The notes: generated by a model from the letters alone, not told the origin. Shown: positions 1 through 6,790, counted from the stretch's first letter. The stretch is 10,346 nt of DNA from an uncultured Coriobacteriaceae bacterium (GCA_902781245.1 CACZIP010000044.1:1-10346), one strand, 5' to 3'. Program-made: numbers and translations.

Positions 1-1
1 G

Positions 2-856
2 ATGATGGGCTGAAAGCTCGTGCTCGAGCGCATGGCTCTCCCAGCCGCCTGAGCGCGCCGTCGGCGACAAGCTGCGTCCGCAGCCCGCGATGTCGTTGTG
101 GGCCAGCATGCCTGCCCACATGATCGTTGCGCGGGCATCGAAATCTTCTGGTTCCTCAAGAGCGCGCGGAGCTTCGTCGATCAACGCGTTCACGAGCCCC
201 GTCGCAATGTTGTCGGTTACGGGAACTGCTTCCACACCGCTGAAGTAGCGTTCGCAGATGTGGGCGATCATGTCGGTCACGCCAGCTGCAGTTTGGTATG
301 GCGGCAACGTGAACGTGAGTTCGGGATCCATTATGGCCAGCTTTGGACGGAAGATGTCTCCACTCGCTCCGACCTTGCGATTCTCGGCATCGCAGCTTAT
401 GACACAGGATGCGGACGCCTCGGATCCAGCCGCCGGAATTGTAAGCACAACCGCTATGGGCAGGCACTTCTCGATCTTTTGGCCTTTGGCGAAGAAGTCC
501 CACACGTCTCCATCGTAGGGGATGCCGAACGCAGTCGCCTTCGCGGCGTCGATGGTGCTGCCACCGCCAACGGCCAGAACACCATCCACCTCGCTCTCGC
601 GCGCTTTGGCAATAGCATCACGAACCCAGTTGACCTCGGGATTCGGGCGAACACCGCCCGCTTCAACATATGAAACGCCCGCAGCCTCGAGGGATTTTTT
701 CACGCGATCAAGCACGCCGGACCGGACAACCGAGCCTTTGCCGTAAACGAGCAGCACACGATTGAAGCCCATGGCCGCCATTTCGGCGCCCGTCGTATCA
801 ACCATCTTTCGACCAAACACGAATCTGGTTGGCGAGTAGTACACGAAATCTCTCAC
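2..856 (-). CDS. Iron-containing alcohol dehydrogenase (butanol dehydrogenase-like), C-terminus cut by window
   Basis: NAD(P)H-dependent group III (iron-type) alcohol dehydrogenase; such cytosolic enzymes interconvert aldehydes or ketones with alcohols. 285 residues are visible; the family is usually about 385-390, so roughly 100 are lost past position 1. The N-terminal dinucleotide fold carries the glycine-rich signature AVGGGSTIDAAK (residues 95-106). Metal ligands of the C-terminal helical domain are visible at Asp195 and His199 (TDMIAH) and His279 (EHELSA); the fourth, a later His, would lie beyond the window. The order and wording of motifs match the BDH/YugJ-type branch, but the physiological substrate cannot be told. 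The start is the GTG at 854-856, because GGAGGTT (861-867) sits just upstream with 4 bases between. It is divergent from galE, with no evident functional link. Confidence 0.9.
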   Translation of the reverse strand, partial: MRDFVYYSPTRFVFGRKMVDTTGAEMAAMGFNRVLLVYGKGSVVRSGVLDRVKKSLEAAGVSYVEAGGVRPNPEVNWVRDAIAKARESEVDGVLAVGGGSTIDAAKATAFGIPYDGDVWDFFAKGQKIEKCLPIAVVLTIPAAGSEASASCVISCDAENRKVGASGDIFRPKLAIMDPELTFTLPPYQTAAGVTDMIAHICERYFSGVEAVPVTDNIATGLVNALIDEAPRALEEPEDFDARATIMWAGMLAHNDIAGCGRSLSPTARSGGWESHALEHELSAHH

Positions 857-950
857 GGTCAACCTCCGTTCTCGCGCCGCCGAGACCGGGAAAAGGGAAA
901 CCACCTTTTCACGCAGGTCTGCAAGCAGCCATCCATCTTGTTCATCGGTT

Positions 951-980
951 ATTATAGTAGGGTTCTGAAACACTCGACAA
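951..980 (-). promoter_or_regulatory. Candidate promoter for the alcohol dehydrogenase
   Basis: On the minus strand a perfect TATAAT (951-956) lies 18 bp from TTGTCG (975-980), giving a leader of about 88 nt before the GTG at 856. The same AT-rich spot read on the plus strand gives TATAGT (953-958), which could be the -10 of galE with a leader of about 28 nt, although no good -35 is visible for that direction. The two may overlap and compete. This is sequence inspection only. Confidence 0.4.
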
Positions 981-992
981 CGGAGGGTCCCA

Positions 993-2120
993 ATGGCAAA
1001 CAAAGGGCTTGCAAAATCGGCAGAGAGCACGACCATCCTGGTCACAGGTGGAGCAGGATTCATTGGCAGCCATACATGCGTCGAGCTGCTCAGCGAAGGC
1101 TACGCTGTCGTCATCCTCGACGACCTGTCGAATTCATCGCCCAAAGCCGTCGAACGCGTCCGCGCCATAGCGAACGCTGACGAAAGCAGGTGCGCGTTTG
1201 TCGAGGGCTCCATCCTCGACCGCGAAGTTCTCGAGCATGTGTTCACCACTTGGGACATCGACGCCATCATCCACTTCGCGGGCTTCAAGGCAGTTGGCGA
1301 AAGCGTTGCAAAACCGCTCGAGTACTATTGGAACAACATCGCCGGCACGCTTGTCCTGTGTGATGTTGCACGCGCTCACGGCGTGAAGAACATCGTGTTC
1401 TCAAGCAGCGCCACCGTCTATGGCGAGCCGGAATTCATCCCCATCACGGAAGATTGTCCAAAACACACGCCCACCAATCCGTATGGCCAGACCAAGTCGA
1501 TGCTCGAGCAGGTGCTCACCGACCTCTACATCGGCGATAACGAGTGGAACGTCGTGCTGCTGCGCTACTTCAACCCCATCGGCGCACATGAGTCGGGTCT
1601 CATCGGCGAAGATCCAAAGGGCATTCCCAATAACCTTGTGCCCTATGTTGCCCAAGTCGCGGTCGGGAAACTCTCTGCGGTCGGCGTGTTCGGCGATGAC
1701 TACCCCACCCCCGACGGAACCGGTGTGCGCGATTACATTCACGTCGTTGATCTGGCACGCGGCCATGTTGCAGCGCTGCGCTGGATGGGCGGCAAAGTCG
1801 GCACGGGCGCGGCAATCGGTCTCGGTTCAATTGCCGGCGAGCCCGCAGAAGACGGGACGCGTCGCGGCGTGGGAATCTTCAATCTGGGCACCGGCCGTGG
1901 CTCGAGCGTGCTTGATGTGGTGCGCGCTTTCAGCAAGGCCTGTGGGCGCAACCTTCCGTACGAAATCAAGCCCCGTCGTGCTGGTGACATCGCTGAGAAC
2001 TATGCCGCTTGCGACAAGGCGCGCGACGAGCTCGGCTGGGTAGCGGAATACGATCTTGACCGCATGTGCGAGGACAGCTGGCGCTGGCAGTCCAACAACC
2101 CGAACGGATACGCTGACTAG
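993..2120 (+). CDS. galE: UDP-glucose 4-epimerase
   Basis: Extended SDR enzyme that interconverts UDP-glucose and UDP-galactose (Leloir pathway, precursors for envelope glycans) in the cytosol, with bound NAD. Visible: Rossmann motif TGGAGFIGSH (18-27), HFAGFKAVGES (94-104), catalytic Ser139 (FSSSATVYG), Tyr164 and Lys168 (NPYGQTK), RYFNPIGAH (191-199), RDYIHVVDLA (246-255), and a C-terminus that aligns without gaps to the last 40 residues of E. coli GalE. It is longer than the usual ~338 residues through a ~15-residue N-terminal extension and a Gly/Ala-rich insertion around residues 266-291. The residue matching E. coli Tyr299, which limits the size of the sugar, is Asn336, so N-acetylhexosamine nucleotides may also be accepted (inference). 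The ATG at 993 is preceded by GGAGGG (982-987). Its stop overlaps that of the convergent LCP gene. Confidence 0.95.
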   Translation: MANKGLAKSAESTTILVTGGAGFIGSHTCVELLSEGYAVVILDDLSNSSPKAVERVRAIANADESRCAFVEGSILDREVLEHVFTTWDIDAIIHFAGFKAVGESVAKPLEYYWNNIAGTLVLCDVARAHGVKNIVFSSSATVYGEPEFIPITEDCPKHTPTNPYGQTKSMLEQVLTDLYIGDNEWNVVLLRYFNPIGAHESGLIGEDPKGIPNNLVPYVAQVAVGKLSAVGVFGDDYPTPDGTGVRDYIHVVDLARGHVAALRWMGGKVGTGAAIGLGSIAGEPAEDGTRRGVGIFNLGTGRGSSVLDVVRAFSKACGRNLPYEIKPRRAGDIAENYAACDKARDELGWVAEYDLDRMCEDSWRWQSNNPNGYAD

Positions 2121-3283
2121 TTCGTAGCAGCCTGGGAGATATCTCCGCCCTCCATGAAGATACGGGACATCTCGGCTACGCCAGCGTCATCTGCAATAAC
2201 GTAGGACACGTCCCCAATCATGTCAGGATGGGACGGGATGTTCGCCGAATAGATCGTGACCGGATAGTCGTTGTTGTGGCGAATCAGCTCAGCAAGCGAG
2301 AAGATGAAGTCGAAATCCATCGCCGAGTCTGTCGTGAGGAACTTCGTCGACGCCTGAATGAGACCGGCCAGATCGGCTGCAGGAGCTTCGAGTCCCTTGT
2401 GGATGATGGCGTCGATGACTTTGCGCTGGTTGCGCTGGCGCGTGTAGTCGCCGTCCGCATATGCGCGGCTACGCGCGAACACGAGCGCCTGCTCCCCATT
2501 GAGATGCTGTTCACCCTCTTCGATGACGTAATCGCCGGCATCGGGATCGTCGATTCGCTCGTCGATGTAGACATCGATGCCGCCGATGGCGTCGATCAAA
2601 TCGACCAGTCCTTCGAAGTTGATCTCGGCATAGTGGTCGATTGAAATGCCTGTGAGATTGGTCGCCGCTTCAATTGTGCCGCTCGGCCCGCTGTAGTAAT
2701 AAGCGGCGTTGAATTTCGCCATGCCCACGCCAGGCAGCTGAACGGCCGTGTCGCGCGGAATCGACATCATGGTGATGGTGTTGGTGAACGGATCGACACG
2801 CACAATGATGTTGGTATCCGTACGCGCTCCCATGCTTTCGTCGTCTACGCGAGCATCAGACCCCAGCAACAGCACGGTGAACGGTTCGTCGAACTTCGTC
2901 GAACCCGTCAAAGCGCTGTCGAGCGCTTGCATCTCAGCATCGTCAAGCTTGTGCAGGTCGGCGTTGACGGCATCCTTCTGGGACTGCTTGAACACGTAGA
3001 AGCCCAAACCGGCAACCGTGGCGATCAACGCGATGAAGATGATGGCGACCACGATTTTCGGGGCCTTCGACGAACCCTTGCTCTTCGTGTGATAGTTGAC
3101 ATTGTTGCGAGAATATTGGTTCGCCGTTCCATAGCTCGCGGGAACATAGCCCGCGTTTTGCGGTTGTTGCGCCTTGCGGCGATAATCCTGGGAAGGAGAA
3201 ACGGGATTCATTCCCTGAATTGGTGCTTCGCTGTTGTCTCGAGTATTGATCTTTTGATCGCGCTTGATCGATTTGCGAGCCAT
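2117..3283 (-). CDS. LytR-CpsA-Psr (LCP) family cell-wall glycopolymer transferase
   Basis: Membrane-anchored LCP protein. The family transfers undecaprenyl-pyrophosphate-linked glycopolymers onto peptidoglycan outside the membrane. 388 residues: a basic, Asn/Gln-rich cytosolic tail (1-75), one membrane span (about 77-98), then the extracellular LCP domain (about 134-300). Conserved polar and phosphate-binding residues are visible: Asp143 (LLLGSDAR), Arg154 and Asp156 (ARTDTN), Arg177 (SIPRDT), the KFNAAYYYSG segment (190-199), and the arginine cluster Arg271, Arg273, Arg282, Arg284 (FARSRAYADGDYTRQR). There is no C-terminal LytR_C domain of note. The reading frame continues upstream to a GTG at 3307, but the ATG at 3281-3283 has AGGA nine bases upstream and begins a typical basic tail, so I chose it. 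The gene is convergent with galE. Which polymer it handles is unknown; neighbouring sugar-nucleotide genes fit a wall-polysaccharide role. Confidence 0.92.
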   Translation of the reverse strand: MARKSIKRDQKINTRDNSEAPIQGMNPVSPSQDYRRKAQQPQNAGYVPASYGTANQYSRNNVNYHTKSKGSSKAPKIVVAIIFIALIATVAGLGFYVFKQSQKDAVNADLHKLDDAEMQALDSALTGSTKFDEPFTVLLLGSDARVDDESMGARTDTNIIVRVDPFTNTITMMSIPRDTAVQLPGVGMAKFNAAYYYSGPSGTIEAATNLTGISIDHYAEINFEGLVDLIDAIGGIDVYIDERIDDPDAGDYVIEEGEQHLNGEQALVFARSRAYADGDYTRQRNQRKVIDAIIHKGLEAPAADLAGLIQASTKFLTTDSAMDFDFIFSLAELIRHNNDYPVTIYSANIPSHPDMIGDVSYVIADDAGVAEMSRIFMEGGDISQAATN

Positions 3284-3431
3284 CGAGAGGTGTCCTGGTT
3301 CTTCCACGGCGCTGAGCCTATCTTCTATAACTATTTTATTTTAGCATCGAGGCGTTTTACCCATAAGACAGTCACATTACGACCACCCTGAGCACATGCG
3401 TACATGGATTCCGTCACCGAAACATGCAATC

Positions 3432-3455
3432 GAATGTTGGTTTTATCCAACATTC
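3432..3455. promoter_or_regulatory. Perfect 9-bp inverted repeat, candidate operator of the XRE regulator
   Basis: GAATGTTGG (3432-3440) and CCAACATTC (3447-3455) are exact reverse complements around a 6-base TTTTAT spacer. There is no T-run after it on either strand, so a terminator is unlikely. It ends 18 bp before a TAGACT -10 candidate and 30 bp before the ATG of the regulator, thus over the expected -35 region. Small XRE-type repressors commonly bind such palindromes at their own promoter; that this one does so is an inference. Confidence 0.5.
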
Positions 3456-3472
3456 CTAAAGTGGCATCACCC

Positions 3473-3478
3473 TAGACT
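3473..3478 (+). promoter_or_regulatory. Candidate -10 box for leaderless transcription of the XRE regulator
   Basis: TAGACT (TANNNT form) ends six bases before the ATG at 3485, so a transcript starting seven bases after it would begin at the A of the start codon. No Shine-Dalgarno is present in the 20 bases before the ATG. A clear -35 is not visible; the expected place is covered by the inverted repeat. Confidence 0.4.
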
Positions 3479-3484
3479 GGCGGC

Positions 3485-3742
3485 ATGGATCTTCATGATG
3501 ACAACACCTTTGAGCACCAACCTGAACACACCGCATCCTTGAACGAAACCATCGGCAAGAATGTGCAACGGCTTCGCGTCGAGCAGAACTTGCCCAAGAA
3601 GACGCTCGCACGCATTGCTCGTGTGAGCCGACCTCAGCTCGACAAAATAGAAAGCGGCAAAGCCGACGTACGGCTATCGTGCATCGCACGGATAGCCGAT
3701 GGCTTGTCGGTTGCGCCTGCCGATTTGTTGAAGCCTTTTTAA
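3485..3742 (+). CDS. Small XRE-family helix-turn-helix transcriptional regulator
   Basis: 85-residue protein made of an acidic, His-rich N-terminal tail (1-18) and a single Cro/C1-type HTH domain (about 19-82). The helix order is typical: LNETIGKNVQRLRVEQ, then KKTLARIARVSRPQLDKIESGK with the recognition helix around RPQLDKIE, then the LSCIARIADGLSVAPADLL closing helices that are standard in XRE proteins. No sensor, protease or dimerisation domain follows, so it resembles stand-alone regulators and antitoxin-type HTH proteins, but no toxin gene lies beside it. It is the only gene in its transcription unit: the LCP gene is divergent and the phosphohexomutase convergent. A perfect inverted repeat just upstream suggests autoregulation. 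No Shine-Dalgarno is visible; translation may be leaderless. Target genes are unknown. Confidence 0.85.
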   Translation: MDLHDDNTFEHQPEHTASLNETIGKNVQRLRVEQNLPKKTLARIARVSRPQLDKIESGKADVRLSCIARIADGLSVAPADLLKPF

Positions 3743-3767
3743 TAATTCGATGCTGCATGTGCAAAGA

Positions 3768-3793
3768 AAGCGCCGGCTCGAAAGCCGGCGCTT
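3768..3793. terminator. Rho-independent terminator between convergent XRE regulator and phosphohexomutase
   Basis: A perfect 10-bp stem AAGCGCCGGC (3768-3777) / GCCGGCGCTT (3784-3793) with a 6-base loop. On the minus strand it is followed by TTCTTTG, and it lies 30 bp beyond the stop of the phosphohexomutase. On the plus strand the tail is weaker (CGTCATTTCC) and 25 bp after the regulator's stop. It probably serves both directions. Confidence 0.85.
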
Positions 3794-3823
3794 CGTCATT
3801 TCCAATTCGGGCGAGCCGCTTCG

Positions 3824-5509
3824 CTATGACAGAATCTCAGTCGCTGCAGATTCAAGCGTGCCAAGCAGCTCCTCGGCACCCTTGCGCGTCTCGCGCGTGG
3901 CGAACAAGTATGCCTTGACCTTGGGCTCTGTGCCGCTGGGACGGAAGATGACCTTGTTGCCGCCTTCGAGATCGAACTCGATGACGTTAGCCTTCGGCAG
4001 ACCGTTAACGCCCGTCGCATAGTCGACGACGCCTTCGACAGCCAGGCCCGCGATGTCAGTTGGTGGCTGTTCGCGCAAGCCGGTCATCAGGGACTTCATC
4101 TTCTCGCCGCCCTCGACGCCCGGGAACGAGAACGACAGCGTCTTGTTCAGGAAGTAGCCATGCTTCTCATACAGGTCGCGGAGGGCATCGGCCAGGTTCA
4201 TGCCCTTGGCACGATAGTACTGCGCCATCTGGCAGATGAGCATCGAAGCGTCGACGGCGTCCTTGTCGCGGACGTGCGTGCCGTTCAGATAGCCGTAGCT
4301 TTCTTCGAAACCGAACAGAAAGCGGTCAGGCGCACCCTCCGCTTCAAGATCGGCAATGACGCCGCCGATGTACTTGAAGCCCGTGAGTACGCGACGCATC
4401 TCGAAACCGTATTGCTTGGCGATGGAGTCGACCATGACCGACGAGACGATGGTTGTGACGGCAACCTTGTTCGCTATGGCCTCAGCGCCCTCATCATCTG
4501 CGATACGCTGCGCGACGTAATCGAGCAGCAAAACACCCATCTCGTTGCCCGAGATCAACAGGTAATCGTCTCCGTCCTTCACGGCAGCACCCACGCGGTC
4601 GGCGTCGGGATCGGTTGCCAACACGAGATCGGGGTGCACTTCCTCGGCAAGCTCGATGGCGAGCTTGAGCGCCTCGCGCGTCTCAGGATTCGGATATGTG
4701 CACGTTGGGAAGTTTCCGTCGGGCTCTGCCTGCTCGGGAACAACCGTCACGTCGGTGATGCCAACACGCTCGAGAATGCGACTGACGCATTCGAGGCCCG
4801 TGCCGTTGAGCGGGGTGTAGACGACCTTCAACGGATCGTTAGCCGCACCTTCACCGGCCACCGAGCAAGCCTCAACCGCATCGATGAAACGGTCGATGAC
4901 CTCATCAGGAACCCACTCGATACGACCATCGACAAGTGCCTCGTCGAAGTCGCACATTTTGACGCCGCTGAACGTATCCACTTCGGCAATAGCTGCAGAG
5001 ATGGCGTCGGCTGCTTCGGTTGCAATCTGGCATCCGGTGTGGTCATAAGCCTTGTATCCGTTGTACGGCGCGGGATTATGGCTAGCCGTCATGTTCACGG
5101 CGCCAGCACAACCCAGGTCGCGCGCGCCAAAGCTAACCGTTGGAGTCGGCACGATGCGTGGGAACACGTAGGCTTTCACGCCGTTGGCTGCAAACACCTC
5201 AGCTGTGCGGCGGACAAACTCCTCGCCCTTGTTACGGCTATCGCGCCCAATCACAACGGACGGGTTCTCGTAGTTGGCAACCAGATAGTCCGCAAAGCCC
5301 TGGGTAGCGCGCCCAACCGTGTAGACGTTCATGCGGTCGGTGCCCGCTCCGATGATGCCGCGCAAGCCAGCGGTTCCAAACTCGAGGTCCTTATGGAACG
5401 CTTCGATTGCCGCCTTTTCATCGTTGCGCATGGCTTCGAGCTCTTCGCGCAAATCGGCTTCCTCAACGTTGTCGAGCCACGCTGCAAGCAGTTCGGTTTC
5501 CCTCGTCAT
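3824..5509 (-). CDS. Phosphoglucomutase/phosphomannomutase (alpha-D-phosphohexomutase)
   Basis: Cytosolic enzyme interconverting hexose 6-phosphate and hexose 1-phosphate, supplying glucose-1-phosphate (or mannose-1-phosphate) for sugar nucleotides. 561 residues, with all four domain signatures in order: active-site phosphoserine Ser143 in NMTASHNPAPYNGYK (139-153); Mg-binding loop DPDADR (300-305); sugar-binding loop GFEESYG (400-406); phosphate-binding RPSGTEPK (523-530). The long form with N-terminal EFGTAGLRG (43-51) matches the PgcA/PGM2-like branch (about 560-600 residues), which uses glucose phosphates and sometimes phosphopentoses, so the exact substrate is open. The frame extends upstream to a TTG at 5524, but that codon overlaps the AAAGGA ribosome site, so the ATG at 5507-5509 is the start. 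It lies 26 bp after the HAD phosphatase gene, a probable operon. Confidence 0.93.
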   Translation of the reverse strand: MTRETELLAAWLDNVEEADLREELEAMRNDEKAAIEAFHKDLEFGTAGLRGIIGAGTDRMNVYTVGRATQGFADYLVANYENPSVVIGRDSRNKGEEFVRRTAEVFAANGVKAYVFPRIVPTPTVSFGARDLGCAGAVNMTASHNPAPYNGYKAYDHTGCQIATEAADAISAAIAEVDTFSGVKMCDFDEALVDGRIEWVPDEVIDRFIDAVEACSVAGEGAANDPLKVVYTPLNGTGLECVSRILERVGITDVTVVPEQAEPDGNFPTCTYPNPETREALKLAIELAEEVHPDLVLATDPDADRVGAAVKDGDDYLLISGNEMGVLLLDYVAQRIADDEGAEAIANKVAVTTIVSSVMVDSIAKQYGFEMRRVLTGFKYIGGVIADLEAEGAPDRFLFGFEESYGYLNGTHVRDKDAVDASMLICQMAQYYRAKGMNLADALRDLYEKHGYFLNKTLSFSFPGVEGGEKMKSLMTGLREQPPTDIAGLAVEGVVDYATGVNGLPKANVIEFDLEGGNKVIFRPSGTEPKVKAYLFATRETRKGAEELLGTLESAATEILS

Positions 5510-5535
5510 CGCTGTTCCTTTCAATCGAACCGACG

Positions 5536-6177
5536 CTACACATTATAGAGCTGGGAAGGTATGTCAATGAGCATATCGGCGCCAGCGGTCTTAAGAACAT
5601 CAACACTGCGATAACCCCAGGTCACACCTATTGCAGTACATCCTGCAGCATGAGCGACAGTCATGTCGCCACCCGAATCTCCGATGTACGCCACGCGTTC
5701 GGGCTCGACGCCGAGCTCGGCCATCATGTTGAGCAGTCCCGTAGGATCCGGTTTTCGTGGCACATCAGGGCCTTCGCCCCACACGATGTCAAACACACCT
5801 GGGAATTGCTCGGCGATCACGTAGCGGGTTGCGGCATCGAATTTGTTCGACAGAACACCGAGCTTCGCTCCGTCGGCTTTGAGCTTGTCGAGTGTTTCGG
5901 GCATTCCCTCATAGGGACGTGTGTACTTGTGTCCGAATTCCGGGTAAAGCTCCCTCCAACGAGCGAGGATCTCGTCAATCTCTTCCTCAGAGGTACCAGG
6001 AACCGCAGCGCGCTGCAAGAGCACGCGGGCGCCATTGCCGACGAAGCTGTTGATTTCGTCGGACGTGCGAGCGGGCATGCCGTGCTCGGCGAGCACCATG
6101 TTGGTGATGTTCGTCAAATCGGAAAGCGTGTTGAGCAGCGTTCCGTCGAGGTCGAAAATATATGCGTCAAATGCCAT
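5536..6177 (-). CDS. HAD-superfamily phosphatase, phosphoglycolate phosphatase-like
   Basis: 213-residue HAD subfamily IA hydrolase with a C1-type helical cap. Catalytic motifs are complete: nucleophile Asp9 and acid/base Asp11 (FDLDGT, 8-13), motif II Ser110 with SNK (110-112), motif III Lys142 (RKPDP), motif IV Asp167 and Asp171 (YIGDSGGD). This set is that of Gph-type phosphoglycolate phosphatases and of PgmB-like and pyrophosphatase relatives; substrate cannot be fixed from sequence. Adjacency to a phosphohexomutase could mean a sugar-phosphate substrate, but this is weak. The frame starts at an ATG at 6189, but the GGGGG directly after it is the best ribosome site for the second ATG (6175-6177), which begins the canonical MAFDAYIFDLDGT N-terminus. 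It is probably co-transcribed with the mutase; a tRNA-Leu terminator lies immediately upstream. Confidence 0.9.
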   Translation of the reverse strand: MAFDAYIFDLDGTLLNTLSDLTNITNMVLAEHGMPARTSDEINSFVGNGARVLLQRAAVPGTSEEEIDEILARWRELYPEFGHKYTRPYEGMPETLDKLKADGAKLGVLSNKFDAATRYVIAEQFPGVFDIVWGEGPDVPRKPDPTGLLNMMAELGVEPERVAYIGDSGGDMTVAHAAGCTAIGVTWGYRSVDVLKTAGADMLIDIPSQLYNV

Positions 6178-6193
6178 AACAGCCCCCATATAA

Positions 6194-6218
6194 CAAAAAT
6201 GCCGTTCGCGAGAACGGC
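6194..6218 (-). terminator. Terminator of tRNA-Leu
   Basis: Stem GCCGTTC (6201-6207) / GAACGGC (6212-6218) with a 4-base loop; on the minus strand it is followed by ATTTTTGTT. It starts 11 bp after the CCA end of tRNA-Leu and ends about 20 bp before the start of the HAD phosphatase, so that gene needs read-through or a promoter packed around the terminator, where TTATAT (6189-6194) is a possible -10. Confidence 0.85.
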
Positions 6219-6229
6219 TAGTGTGTAAA

Positions 6230-6316
6230 TGGTGCGGGTGAAAGGACTTGAACCTTCACGGGGTTGCCCCCATACGGACCTGAACCGTACGCGTCTGCCA
6301 ATTCCGCCACACCCGC
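6230..6316 (-). tRNA. tRNA-Leu (anticodon CAG), CCA encoded
   Basis: Class II tRNA with acceptor GCGGGTG / CACCCGC, a D-arm containing GGCGGAATTGGCAGACGCG, anticodon stem TACGG / CCGTA around loop TTCAGGT (anticodon CAG), a long variable arm with GGGG / CCCC, T-loop TTCAAGT, discriminator A and an encoded CCA (6230-6232). The long variable arm and the A discriminator are the leucine identity features. A terminator follows at once. Confidence 0.95.
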
Positions 6317-6343
6317 ATATGACCCGTTAAACGAGCGAGAAAG

Positions 6344-6372
6344 ATAATAACCCAGCACAAAAGGCCATGCAA
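6344..6372 (-). promoter_or_regulatory. Promoter of tRNA-Leu
   Basis: On the minus strand TTGCAT (6367-6372), a 17-bp spacer and TATTAT (6344-6349) form a good sigma-70-type promoter. Transcription would begin near 6337, about 20 nt before the mature tRNA 5' end at 6316. Confidence 0.65.
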
Positions 6373-6424
6373 GGAATATTTTCACAATTCGTCACATATC
6401 CGTGCATCAACCAGAAAAGAACGC

Positions 6425-6430
6425 TATCAT
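6425..6430 (+). promoter_or_regulatory. Candidate -10 box of tRNA-Gly
   Basis: TATCAT lies 14 bp before the mature 5' end of tRNA-Gly, so transcription would start about 8 nt before the tRNA. The -35 at the expected distance (near 6402-6407, GTGCAT) is poor. Confidence 0.4.
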
Positions 6431-6444
6431 TGCCAATTGCAATT

Positions 6445-6519
6445 GCGGGTGTCGCCAAGTGGTAAGGCACGAGCTTCCCAAGCTCGCATTCGCGGGTTCG
6501 AGTCCCGTCACCCGCTCCA
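6445..6519 (+). tRNA. tRNA-Gly (anticodon CCC), CCA encoded
   Basis: Acceptor GCGGGTG / CACCCGC, D-arm GCCAAGTGGTAAGGC, anticodon stem CGAGC / GCTCG around loop TTCCCAA (anticodon CCC), T-arm GCGGG / CCCGT with loop TTCGAGT, discriminator T and encoded CCA (6517-6519). U73 and a C-rich anticodon are glycine features. Its last bases are repeated at 7192-7205 (see the repeat entries). Confidence 0.95.
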
Positions 6520-6520
6520 A
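6507..6520 (+). repeat. 14-bp direct repeat, copy 1 (att-like, in the tRNA-Gly 3' end)
   Basis: GTCACCCGCTCCAA spans the 3' acceptor strand, discriminator and CCA of tRNA-Gly plus one base. The identical 14-mer occurs at 7192-7205 in the same orientation. A direct repeat of a tRNA 3' end is the usual mark left by site-specific integration. Confidence 0.8.
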
Positions 6521-6530
6521 AAGAGTTTCA

Positions 6531-6564
6531 ACAACGTCCACCTTCGGGTGGGCGTTGTGTTTTA
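6531..6564 (+). terminator. Terminator after tRNA-Gly
   Basis: Stem ACAACGTCCACC (6531-6542) / GGTGGGCGTTGT (6547-6558), 12 bp with one G-U pair, closed by a TTCG tetraloop and followed by GTTTTAA. It begins 12 bp after the CCA. Confidence 0.85.
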
Positions 6565-6733
6565 ACCGAAAATGATAAGCGAGAATGCGTGTCCTAGGGC
6601 CGTCAGCGGCTTCGACACCATCGCCCACTTAGATAGATTAACCGAACGAAATGAATAGCGGCAATTTCCAGGTCAAGCAGAAGCGCGCCTGGAGACTTGG
6701 ACGCTTGGTTGCCTGGGCGCAGGATTGCGTGGT

Positions 6734-6765
6734 CGATTAATCGCCTGGCCGATTAATCTCCTGGC
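6734..6765 (+). repeat. Tandem 16-bp repeat, two units
   Basis: Unit 1 (6734-6749) CGATTAATCGCCTGGC and unit 2 (6750-6765) CGATTAATCTCCTGGC are adjacent and differ at one base. Each contains the perfect 8-bp palindrome GATTAATC followed by a CCTGG box; two more GCCTGG boxes lie upstream at 6687-6692 and 6711-6716. Confidence 0.85.
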
Positions 6766-6790
6766 TGCAATATCGGGGATATGCTTCATA

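Larger units (their letters stand above)
3308..3484. other. Divergent intergenic region between the LCP gene and the XRE regulator
   Basis: 177 bp with an AT-rich block at about 3326-3345. On the minus strand this block offers two overlapping TAAAAT sequences (3333-3338 and 3338-3343) as possible -10 boxes for the LCP gene, without a convincing -35. The right side holds the inverted repeat and -10 candidate listed separately. No RNA gene or ORF of note is visible. Confidence 0.5.

Noticed and set aside
98..746. Several plus-strand and minus-strand frames in the first 750 bases
   Set aside because: They overlap the minus-strand alcohol dehydrogenase frame, which carries the full NAD and iron-binding motifs.
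3485..3742. Toxin-antitoxin pair with the XRE protein as antitoxin
   Set aside because: No toxin-sized gene lies beside it; both neighbours are well-defined housekeeping genes in other orientations.
4160..5548. 462-residue open frame on the plus strand opposite the phosphohexomutase
   Set aside because: It is fully antisense to a gene with all family motifs, has no recognisable domain, and its length comes from the codon bias of the real gene.
6589..6618. Possible degenerate tRNA with a TTCGACACC T-loop-like stretch
   Set aside because: No acceptor or anticodon stem can be built around it; only a nested dyad GTGTC/GACAC with GCCG/CGGC remains.
6407..6628. 73-residue frame on the minus strand across tRNA-Gly
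   Set aside because: Its middle (VTGLEPANASLGSS...) is the well-known false protein read from the antisense strand of a tRNA gene.
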